From positions 1-30,277 of the forward strand of contig JBCDCZ010000015.1 of assembly GCA_039180865.1 (NCBI GenBank): a stretch of 30,277 nucleotides of DNA, written 5' to 3'. This DNA comes from JBCDCU01 sp039180865. GTDB lineage: Bacteria; Pseudomonadota; Alphaproteobacteria; Rhizobiales; JACESI01. This document shows, one piece after another, positions 6,433 through 13,685 of this stretch (positions are counted from its first letter, which is position 1; each line of letters begins with the position of its first letter). The notes under the pieces are model-generated. The model worked only from the letters and a program-made list of their open reading frames with translations, searched no databases and was not told the DNA's origin. The position numbers were made by a program, and so were the translations under genes.

Positions 6433-9196
6433 CGCGGACCACCTTCTTCAAAGCTGCAAGCACTTTGTCCGGTGTCGCGGGGAGATCGTAAACCTTCGCG
6501 CCGGTCGCGTGGCGGATTGCATTCACGATCGCAGGCGCCGTCGGGATCAGAACGTGTTCACCGAGACCCTTCGCACCGTAGGGACCTTCCTCGTCGGTCA
6601 CCTCGACGATGTTATGGGTGAAGGTGGGCATGTCACCGATTGTCGGGATCAGATAATCGTGCAGATTTTCGCTGACGCCAGGAATGTAATCCTCCATGAG
6701 GGCAAGGCCTATACCTTGCGCAATGCCGCCTTCGATCTGACCTTCAATGAGGAGTGGATTGATGGCGCGCCCGACATCGTGGGCGCTCGTCACGTGATCC
6801 ACCTTGATGGTTCCGAGACCGATGTCGACCGTCAGCTCCACAATTTGAGCGCCGTAACCATAGACCGCGTAAGGAATCCCCTGGCCGTTTTCATCGAGCG
6901 GTTTGGTTGGCGGGTCATAGGTCTCTTCAGCGAAAAGAACGTAACCTCTTTCATCTTCGGGAAGTGTGGTGAGGTCGATTGAGATCTCATTGTCCGCATC
7001 ATGTAGGATCAGGGTGCCGGGCGCGGTCGAGAGATCCGCTGCTTCACCGACATTTGCAAGCCTGAGGATTTTTTCGCGGAGAGCGCGGCCTGATTTCAGT
7101 GCAGCCGATCCTGTGACATAGGTCTGGCGGGAGGCGGAAGTCTTTCCGCAATCGGGTGTTACCGCCGTATCGGGACCTACAATCGCGAGGTCATGGACGG
7201 AAACCCCGAGTGCATCGGCGGCGATCTGTGCGATCACCGTGTTCGATCCCTGGCCGATATCGGTTGCCCCCTGATGAAGCACGATTGAGCCATTGCGTTT
7301 TATGCCGATCAGGATTGTCGATGGGTTAGGTAGGGATGTGTTACCGCAGCCATACCAGCAAGCGGCAATACCGACGCCTTTTCTAAAGTGTGAACCATTC
7401 GCCGCGCGGTTGTATTCGTTGGCGCGGGCAAGGGCGTCATCCCAGGCTGGTTTTAGTGCCTCAAGGCATTCAACGATCCCGACGCTTTTTTCAAAGACCT
7501 GACCGGTCCCTGTCGGTTGTCCGTTTCTAAGGGCGTTCTTGATGCGGAAGGCCAAGCGGTCGATACCGACCTTCTCCGCAATTTCGTCAAAAGCGGCTTC
7601 CTGAGCGATGGCGGCCTGCGGCACACCGAAACCGCGAAATGCACCTGCCGGCATCGTATGCGTATGGACGGCGACGGCCTCAGCCCGGTACGCTGGGATG
7701 AAATAGGGACCGGAGGCGTGAACCGGGACCCGGTTCGCGACGGTCGGACCCCAGCTTGCGTAAGCACCGGTATTGAAGATGCCCTGGAAATCGAAGCCTG
7801 TAATGGTGCCCGCAGCGTCGGTCCCGAGTGTGAGATCAAGGTCTGAGGGATGACGTTTGGTGGTTGAGCGCATGCTTTCGATACGCGAATAGACAATCCG
7901 AACCGCCCGTTTTGTCGTCATCGCCGCGAGCGCGACATAGGGCTGGAAGGAGAGGTCGAGCTTCGAACCGAAAGCCCCGCCGCAGGCCGATGGCATTACC
8001 CTGACTTCACCATCGGAAAGGCCGAGGATCGATTCGAGTTCCTCACGGTCCATATGCGGCGCCTGGGTGCAGCCAAACACGACGACTTTCCCGTCCCGGA
8101 TTTCCGCATAACCTGCTTCCGGTTCGATATAGGCGTGTTCAATGAAGGGCGTTGAGGTTCTGACGCTTACTGTGTGGGTGGCCTCTTCCAGGGCTTCTGT
8201 AACGTCACCTCGTTCCACTCTGCCTTTGATGAGGATATTGCCCGGACGGTTCTCAAAAAGGCGTGGTGCGCTTTCGCTTTGCGCTTCAACCGGCGTCAGT
8301 GCGTGAGGAAGCTCTGTCCAGGTGACAGGAAAAGCCTCTTCCGGAAAACCTCTCACCGCTGCATCGTCACCGACCACCATTGCGATGGCTTCGCCGCGGA
8401 AACGTGTTTCGTTCTCAGCTAAGACCGGCTGGTCGGCGAAGGGCGGGATGACGCCGAAACAGTTCTTTCCCGGAACATCCGATGCGTCGAGGACGCATAC
8501 GACACCCGGATAAGCGGCGATGAAAGCATCGGTATCGCCGATTGTGAATTGTGCATGGTGGAATGGACTGCGGATCACCCGTGCTGAAAGGGGTTCGATC
8601 TCAGAGCTGGTGGCTGGACGTTGGTCCGCTCCGTATTGCAGCGCTCCTGTAACCTTCCCGCGTCCGTCGAGATGACGAATGGCTGCTCCCACATTGTGAC
8701 CGATTGCGGGATGGTTTGGCACATCGCGCGGCACCGCAACGTTCATCACGGCGTCGATGATTTTTGAATAGCCCGTGCAGCGGCACAAAACGCCGCCGAG
8801 TGCGTCTTCCACTTCTTCCCGGCAAGGCGCCGGATTGTCATCCAGCAGGGCCTTCGCTGTCATCAGCATACCGGGCGTGCAGATCCCGCATTGAGCTGCA
8901 CCAAAGGCGAGAAAACTCTCTTGAAGTGCGTTAAGCGGCTCGTCAGATCCGTTGCCATTGAAGCCTTCGATGGTTTCGATCCGGGCGCCATTGAGTTGGG
9001 CGATCGGAGTGAGGCAGGCGCAGGCCGTCTTGCCGTCGATGAGGACTGTGCAGGCTCCGCAATCTCCGGCATCGCAGCCCACCTTCGTTGCCGTGAGCGC
9101 CAGTTCGTTGCGAAGAACATCGGAAAGCCGACGCACCGGATCAACCGAGAGCGCGATCGCTTGGTCATTGACCGTTAGCGACAGATCCATGGTCAC
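6425..9196 (-). CDS. Xanthine dehydrogenase-family hydroxylase, fused [2Fe-2S] and molybdopterin-binding subunit
   Basis: A 923-aa molybdenum hydroxylase that adds oxygen from water to a carbon next to nitrogen in heterocycles. Residues 1-155 carry both [2Fe-2S] domains: C41, C46, C49 and C61 (plant-type), and C103, C106, C138 and C140 (CGIC and CRC). Residues from about 160 form the Mo domain: GGAFGSK (406-412), AFRGFG with R521 matching the substrate-binding Arg of xanthine dehydrogenase, DIGQGSNT, TSASRQ, and GAKGLGE with E880 as the catalytic Glu. In most relatives the small Fe-S and large Mo subunits are separate; here they are one chain, with FAD on a separate subunit. The GTG at 9196 overlaps the FAD-subunit stop (GTGA) and has GGAGG 7 nt upstream; the ATG two codons later has a 13-nt gap and is less likely. 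The substrate is not determined. Confidence 0.93.
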   Translation of the reverse strand: MTMDLSLTVNDQAIALSVDPVRRLSDVLRNELALTATKVGCDAGDCGACTVLIDGKTACACLTPIAQLNGARIETIEGFNGNGSDEPLNALQESFLAFGAAQCGICTPGMLMTAKALLDDNPAPCREEVEDALGGVLCRCTGYSKIIDAVMNVAVPRDVPNHPAIGHNVGAAIRHLDGRGKVTGALQYGADQRPATSSEIEPLSARVIRSPFHHAQFTIGDTDAFIAAYPGVVCVLDASDVPGKNCFGVIPPFADQPVLAENETRFRGEAIAMVVGDDAAVRGFPEEAFPVTWTELPHALTPVEAQSESAPRLFENRPGNILIKGRVERGDVTEALEEATHTVSVRTSTPFIEHAYIEPEAGYAEIRDGKVVVFGCTQAPHMDREELESILGLSDGEVRVMPSACGGAFGSKLDLSFQPYVALAAMTTKRAVRIVYSRIESMRSTTKRHPSDLDLTLGTDAAGTITGFDFQGIFNTGAYASWGPTVANRVPVHASGPYFIPAYRAEAVAVHTHTMPAGAFRGFGVPQAAIAQEAAFDEIAEKVGIDRLAFRIKNALRNGQPTGTGQVFEKSVGIVECLEALKPAWDDALARANEYNRAANGSHFRKGVGIAACWYGCGNTSLPNPSTILIGIKRNGSIVLHQGATDIGQGSNTVIAQIAADALGVSVHDLAIVGPDTAVTPDCGKTSASRQTYVTGSAALKSGRALREKILRLANVGEAADLSTAPGTLILHDADNEISIDLTTLPEDERGYVLFAEETYDPPTKPLDENGQGIPYAVYGYGAQIVELTVDIGLGTIKVDHVTSAHDVGRAINPLLIEGQIEGGIAQGIGLALMEDYIPGVSENLHDYLIPTIGDMPTFTHNIVEVTDEEGPYGAKGLGEHVLIPTAPAIVNAIRHATGAKVYDLPATPDKVLAALKKVVRDG

Positions 9197-10044
9197 TTGC
9201 GCGCCTCCTTCATCGCTGATGACAGGAGACGGCTTAATAGAATGGCGCTTGCTTCCATTCGATAGGCAGCACTCGCCCTGATATCGTCAATCGGAGAAAG
9301 GGCGCCGAGGTGATCTGCGACGAATTCAGCCGTGACGGCCTCCGCCAATAGCGCGCCTTTGAGTGCATCTTCGAGACTACCAAGGCGCCTTGCCACCGCG
9401 GAGCAGGAACCGACCGAAATCGCAGCTTCCCTGATCGTATCGTCAGAGCCGGCAACCAAGCGGATTGCGGCCATCGTGATTGAAATCACAAGGTACTTCC
9501 GCGCCCCGAGCTTTTGAAAAACACTCAGGCCTTCGGTTGCAGATTTCGGGACAACGATATGAGTCAGGATTTCATCGCTCGCGCGAATTGTACGGCGGTT
9601 TCCGGTAATGAATTCGGCCAGAGGCACAGTTCGTGTACCCCGCGCCGATTGAAGACGGATCTTCGCATCAAGAATGAGAAGAACGGGAACACCGTCAGCG
9701 GCAGGCGAAGCATTGCACAAATTCCCGGCAAGCGTCGCCCGGTTCTGGATCTGGATTGAGCCGATTTCGCGTGCGGCAAGTTTCAGCGCATCAAAGGCCG
9801 GGGGCAGATCTTTCGCGATCAGGTCCGACCAGGTTGAGCGCGCTCCAATCAGCCAGTTGTCGGCTGTTTCCTCGATGGTCGCAAGTGTCTTAAGACCGCT
9901 GAGATCGAGTACGTTACCGGATGGTTCACGGCTTTGAAGGGCAGGGTAGTAATCGGTTCCACCGGACAGAAGCGTCCAGGTGTCCATGGACATCATGGAC
10001 ACCGCTTCATCAATCGTTTCTGGCCTGGCAAAACGAGTACTCAA
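9193..10044 (-). CDS. Xanthine dehydrogenase-family FAD-binding subunit (CoxM/CutM type)
   Basis: A 283-aa flavin subunit that passes electrons from the Fe-S clusters of the partner hydroxylase to an acceptor. It shows the two FAD-binding motifs of the family: LLSGGTDYYP near residue 26 and TLAGNLCNASPAADG near 103. The C-terminal CO-dehydrogenase flavoprotein domain has the GSCSAVARRLGSLE block. The chosen start is a TTG at 10044 with AGGGA 8 nt upstream; no ATG lies in a suitable place, and the next Met is inside the conserved domain. It is the first gene of the operon and overlaps the hydroxylase by 4 nt. Length and motifs are normal for the family. Confidence 0.9.
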   Translation of the reverse strand: MSTRFARPETIDEAVSMMSMDTWTLLSGGTDYYPALQSREPSGNVLDLSGLKTLATIEETADNWLIGARSTWSDLIAKDLPPAFDALKLAAREIGSIQIQNRATLAGNLCNASPAADGVPVLLILDAKIRLQSARGTRTVPLAEFITGNRRTIRASDEILTHIVVPKSATEGLSVFQKLGARKYLVISITMAAIRLVAGSDDTIREAAISVGSCSAVARRLGSLEDALKGALLAEAVTAEFVADHLGALSPIDDIRASAAYRMEASAILLSRLLSSAMKEARK

Positions 10045-10115
10045 TTCGCCGTTCCCTGCAACGGTCTCCCACCTGCTATTCGGTGCCGGAGGAAGTTAAT
10101 TCGTTCGTGCACAAG

Positions 10116-10146
10116 TGATCTTGCGATCAAATCCTATTTTCGTCAA
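10116..10146 (-). promoter_or_regulatory. Candidate promoter of the molybdo-hydroxylase operon with overlapping inverted repeat
   Basis: Read on the minus strand, TTGACG (10141-10146) and CAAGAT (10118-10123) are separated by 17 nt, giving a strong -35 and a weak -10. The inverted repeat TGATC-TTGC-GATCA (10116-10129) overlaps the -10 and could be an operator. The site is about 75 nt upstream of the first start codon. No regulator gene for this operon is visible in the window. Confidence 0.4.
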
Positions 10147-10281
10147 TAGCGTTGTATCAGAGCTGTTTTCACCGGTGATGAGACGATCCGTGTTGAGTTC
10201 TTGTCCACTGAGGGTTAGGAGGCTGCGATACATATGAAAGGCTGAAAGACAGTGACGGAAGCCGGGCATCAAGGATCTGGA

Positions 10282-11778
10282 ATGCAGGGGCGAGGTGATG
10301 CTGTCTTGTCGCCGACAATGCTCGCGCTCGGCTGTCTGGCCCTTTTCCTCATCACATCCGTGCGTGTGATGGTGCTTCAGAATGCGCCGGTCGAATTATT
10401 TTTCGATGAAGCGCAATATTGGGCATGGAGCGAGCGTCTTGATTTCGGATACTTTTCCAAGCCGCCGCTTCTGGCATGGATCATACGGCTTTCGACCGAG
10501 TTTTGCGGGAACAGCGAAGCCTGTATCAGGCTACCCTCGGCCGTTCTTTATGCGCTGACAGGGCTCACCACGGGTCTGTTGGCCGCCCGACTTGCAAGGC
10601 GCTCGGGCATTTCACCAAACGCGGCTTTCTTCTGGACAGCGATCCTCTTTGCAACAATGCCGGGCGTCACCTTCGGGACACGGATTATTTCTACCGATGC
10701 GGCGCTGCTGTTCTTCTTTGCACTCGCCTTGTTTGCGCTTGACCGGTTCCGGGAAAGGCCGACAGTTTTGAACGCCGCTTTCATTGGCGCGGCAATCGGC
10801 TTAGGCGCAATGGCGAAATACGCAATGGCGTATTTCATTCTCTGCGCGGTCGTTTGGATCCTGGTCTCTGTTGAAGGGCGGCGGACACTTCTTCGGGTGC
10901 CCGCGCTTCTTATTTTGCCCGCCGCGTTCCTGTTCGTCCTCCCCAATCTCTGGTGGAACCAGTCCCATTCCTGGATCACTTTCAAGCACACCCAGGACAA
11001 TGCGAAATGGGAAGGCTTGAACTTCAATTTCGGGGAGCTTGCCGAGTTTACCGGCGCTCAAATCGGTATACTGGGACCGGTTCTCTTCATCGGCCTTGTC
11101 TTCTTTCTTTCAAAACGGATCCGTGCAGGCGAACGGGTTCCCGCCGAGCTGGTTTTCCTATTTGCGTTTTCGCTTCCCGTGATCGCCATTCTTATGGGGC
11201 AATCACTGATCTCTAGGGCGCACGCGAACTGGGCTGCGGTTGCCTATGTCGCGCTCGCTGCAGCTTCGGTCCTCGTTCTCTTGAAAGTCCGTACACGCGG
11301 TTTTCTCCTGACCGCGCTGGGCATTCATCTGGCCTTCGCCGGCATTCTTGCTATTGCGGATCTAAATGCTGATAGGCTCGTCAAGCAGCCGATCGGTGCG
11401 AGTTACAAAAGGGTCTTTGGATGGCGCGCACTCTCTCAAGCCGTCATTGACCGGGCGAAAGAAACGGGTGCGAAAACAATCGTTGCTGATCGGCGCAACA
11501 CAGCAGCACAGCTTCTCTACCACCTTCGCGACACCGGTTTGACTGTCCGGTCATGGCCAGCCGATGGTATTCCGGGCCATTACTTCGAAATGGCCCATGG
11601 GCTCAGCGAACGGGACAGGCGACCGGTTCTCGTCATCTCTGCTTGCGATATGCCCAATCAGCCGCAACAGCTTCAGGCGCTTGAGGTAATCTCCATTCCT
11701 GTGCGATCAAACTTTTCGCTCACCTACTATCCTTACCTTTCCGGCAATCCGGCGCTTCATCGTGATGATGTCTGTTAA
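10282..11778 (+). CDS. Glycosyltransferase family 39 (ArnT/PMT-like) integral membrane protein
   Basis: A polytopic membrane enzyme of about 498 aa, related to the PMT_2/ArnT group that transfers sugars from polyprenyl-phosphate donors to lipids or proteins on the periplasmic side. The first periplasmic loop has the family signature FFDEAQYWAWSERLDFGYFSKPPLLAW, with acidic catalytic-type residues in DEAQYW. Around ten hydrophobic segments follow, then a C-terminal soluble part. The ATG at 10282 has AAGGA 6 nt upstream and is preferred; an in-frame GTG at 10252 has a weaker site. It stands alone between the divergent hydroxylase operon and the leucine operon, with a 111-nt gap to the next gene. 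The acceptor, for example lipid A or another envelope lipid, cannot be told from sequence. Confidence 0.85.
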   Translation: MQGRGDAVLSPTMLALGCLALFLITSVRVMVLQNAPVELFFDEAQYWAWSERLDFGYFSKPPLLAWIIRLSTEFCGNSEACIRLPSAVLYALTGLTTGLLAARLARRSGISPNAAFFWTAILFATMPGVTFGTRIISTDAALLFFFALALFALDRFRERPTVLNAAFIGAAIGLGAMAKYAMAYFILCAVVWILVSVEGRRTLLRVPALLILPAAFLFVLPNLWWNQSHSWITFKHTQDNAKWEGLNFNFGELAEFTGAQIGILGPVLFIGLVFFLSKRIRAGERVPAELVFLFAFSLPVIAILMGQSLISRAHANWAAVAYVALAAASVLVLLKVRTRGFLLTALGIHLAFAGILAIADLNADRLVKQPIGASYKRVFGWRALSQAVIDRAKETGAKTIVADRRNTAAQLLYHLRDTGLTVRSWPADGIPGHYFEMAHGLSERDRRPVLVISACDMPNQPQQLQALEVISIPVRSNFSLTYYPYLSGNPALHRDDVC

Positions 11779-11812
11779 GTCCGGGTAATACCATTCTGCC
11801 GCGATCTTGCTG

Positions 11813-11841
11813 TTGACGTGAAACCCGTCTTCCCATTAAAT
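11813..11841 (+). promoter_or_regulatory. Candidate promoter of the TetR-liu operon
   Basis: TTGACG (11813-11818) and TTAAAT (11836-11841) are separated by 17 nt, close to the sigma-70 consensus. The -10 lies inside the left arm of the inverted repeat at 11835-11860, so a bound repressor would block RNA polymerase. The TetR start codon is about 48 nt further on. Confidence 0.6.
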
Positions 11842-11860
11842 GAACAAACGTTCATTTAAT
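11835..11860. promoter_or_regulatory. Probable TetR-family operator (perfect 11-bp inverted repeat)
   Basis: ATTAAATGAAC - AAAC - GTTCATTTAAT is a perfect 11-bp inverted repeat with a 4-nt spacer, just upstream of the TetR gene and overlapping its predicted -10. Size and symmetry fit a TetR dimer site. The simplest reading is an autoregulated operon derepressed by a leucine-pathway acyl-CoA. Confidence 0.75.
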
Positions 11861-11889
11861 AAACCGCGTTACTGCGCTCGGGAGGAGGC

Positions 11890-12516
11890 ATGGCGAGGAG
11901 AGTCGGGTCGACCGGCGAAAAGACGGCGCGCGCGATCCGCGAAGCCGCTATCGCACTGTTTGCAGAGCGGGGCTACGCCGCAGTGTCGATGCGCGCGCTT
12001 GCCGATCATGTCGGAATACAGGTTAGTGCGCTCTACAACCATTTTGAAACGAAGCAGGATGTTCTCGCGACTGTGATGGTCGAGCATCTGGAAGAAGTTC
12101 TTGCATCCTGGGAAGCTATGCCGGGGCGCAGCGACGATCCAGAACGTGCACTCGAGGCCTTCGCTCGTTTCCATGTGCGTTATCACGTTGACCGACAAAG
12201 AGAGGTTTTTATCTCATTTATGGAATTGCGCAGTCTTGAGGAAGATAACTTCCGCGTCGTGGAAGCTCTGCGCAAGAGCTACGAGCACGAAATTCGCGAC
12301 ATTCTGGAGACGGGTCGCAAACGTGGGATTTTTGACATTAAGGACGCGCATGTGACGGCGATGGCTCTGCTTGCGATGGTGACCGGGGTTACGACCTGGT
12401 TCAAGCCGACGGGGCGGCTTTCGGCCCAGGAAATTGAGGAAGTCTATGTGGCCATGGTGATGCAGGCGGTTGGCGCTGACTACCAAACGGCCATTAATCA
12501 GAAAAAGGCAGGTTAG
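11890..12516 (+). CDS. TetR/AcrR-family transcriptional regulator of the leucine degradation operon
   Basis: A 208-aa repressor. The N-terminus has the TetR helix-turn-helix: IREAAIALFAERGYAAVSMRALADHVGI, then SALYNHFETKQDVL (roughly residues 16-62). The C-terminal helical domain would bind the effector. The ATG has GGAGG just upstream. The gene ends one base before the isovaleryl-CoA dehydrogenase start, so it is the first gene of the same operon, and the palindrome at 11835-11860 is its likely operator. Leucine operons in alphaproteobacteria are often controlled by a MerR-type LiuR, while TetR-type regulators (LiuQ) are described for betaproteobacteria; I cannot say whether this is a LiuQ orthologue. 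The effector is inferred to be a branched-chain acyl-CoA. Confidence 0.88.
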   Translation: MARRVGSTGEKTARAIREAAIALFAERGYAAVSMRALADHVGIQVSALYNHFETKQDVLATVMVEHLEEVLASWEAMPGRSDDPERALEAFARFHVRYHVDRQREVFISFMELRSLEEDNFRVVEALRKSYEHEIRDILETGRKRGIFDIKDAHVTAMALLAMVTGVTTWFKPTGRLSAQEIEEVYVAMVMQAVGADYQTAINQKKAG

Positions 12517-13680
12517 ATGTTTATGCATTCGATGAATTTCGCCCTCGGTGAGGAAATCGAGGCGCTACGCGACATGGTGCACAGATTTGCCCAGGATGAG
12601 ATTGCGCCCAAGGCGGGTGAGATCGACCGTACGAACACCTTTCCAATGGATCTGTGGGAGAAGATGGGTGCGCTCGGCTTGCACGGCATCACCGTGAAGG
12701 AAGAAGACGGCGGCGCGGGCATGGGTTATGTCGCCCATTGCGTTGCCCTTGAAGAAATCAGCCGGGCGTCGGCTTCCGTGGGCTTATCCTACGGCGCCCA
12801 CTCTAATCTTTGCATCAATCAGATCGCCCGGTGGGGCACGGATGAGCAAAAGGCGAAATATCTGCCGAAGCTCATCTCCGGCGAGCATGTAGGGGCGCTT
12901 GCCATGTCGGAACCTGGATCCGGCTCTGATGTCGTTTCGATGCGCCTTCGCGCCGAAAAACGGAACGATCGCTACCTGCTCAATGGCAACAAGATGTGGA
13001 TCACCAACGGACCGGATGCTGAAACGCTGGTTGTCTATGCCAAGACGGATCCGGATGGTGGGCCGCGTGGGATAACGGCGTTTCTCATCGAAAAGGACAT
13101 GGCCGGTTTCTCGACAGCGCAAAAGCTGGACAAGCTTGGAATGCGCGGATCGAACACCTGCGAGCTTATTTTCGAAAACTGCGAAGTGCCATTTGAACAC
13201 GTCCTCGGAGAAGAGGGGCGCGGCGTCAACGTGCTGATGTCCGGCCTTGACTATGAACGTGTCGTGCTTGCGGCTGGCCCCGTCGGGATCATGGCCGCAG
13301 CCATGGATGTGGTCGTGCCTTATGTTCATGAGCGCAAACAATTCGAGCGCCCGATCGGCACCTTCCAGCTCATGCAGGGCAAGCTTGCCGATATGTACAC
13401 GACGATGAATGCCTGTCGTTCTTATGTCTACACCGTTGCGGCTGCCTGCGACCGTGGTGAGACGACGCGTAAGGACGCGGCTGGCTGCATCCTCTATGCG
13501 GCGGAGAAAGCGACTCAAGTTGCCCTTGAAGCCATCCAGGCGCTTGGCGGGAATGGCTACATCAACGATTATCCGACAGGCCGGCTCCTGCGTGACGCAA
13601 AACTCTATGAGATTGGCGCTGGAACATCCGAGATCCGCCGTATGCTGATCGGGCGTGAAATGTTCGAGGAAACGGCATAA
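12517..13680 (+). CDS. liuA: Isovaleryl-CoA dehydrogenase
   Basis: An FAD enzyme (387 aa) that oxidises isovaleryl-CoA to 3-methylcrotonyl-CoA in leucine catabolism, passing electrons to electron-transfer flavoprotein. It has the acyl-CoA dehydrogenase signatures ALAMSEPGSGSDVVSM (127-142), KMWITNGPDAETLVVYAKT and the C-terminal QALGGNGYINDYPTGRLLRDAKLYEIGAGTSEIRR. The catalytic base is E247 in SGLDYERVVLA, the position used by isovaleryl-CoA dehydrogenases rather than the C-terminal Glu of short- and medium-chain enzymes; the corresponding C-terminal position is Gly (EIGAGTSE). It follows the TetR gene without a gap, and the carboxylase beta gene starts 5 nt after its stop. Also known as ivd. 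Confidence 0.95.
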   Translation: MFMHSMNFALGEEIEALRDMVHRFAQDEIAPKAGEIDRTNTFPMDLWEKMGALGLHGITVKEEDGGAGMGYVAHCVALEEISRASASVGLSYGAHSNLCINQIARWGTDEQKAKYLPKLISGEHVGALAMSEPGSGSDVVSMRLRAEKRNDRYLLNGNKMWITNGPDAETLVVYAKTDPDGGPRGITAFLIEKDMAGFSTAQKLDKLGMRGSNTCELIFENCEVPFEHVLGEEGRGVNVLMSGLDYERVVLAAGPVGIMAAAMDVVVPYVHERKQFERPIGTFQLMQGKLADMYTTMNACRSYVYTVAAACDRGETTRKDAAGCILYAAEKATQVALEAIQALGGNGYINDYPTGRLLRDAKLYEIGAGTSEIRRMLIGREMFEETA

Positions 13681-13685
13681 CGTCC

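Noticed and set aside
12784..13518. A 244-codon minus-strand frame within liuA
   Set aside because: Antisense to a complete isovaleryl-CoA dehydrogenase with all motifs; no domain recognised.
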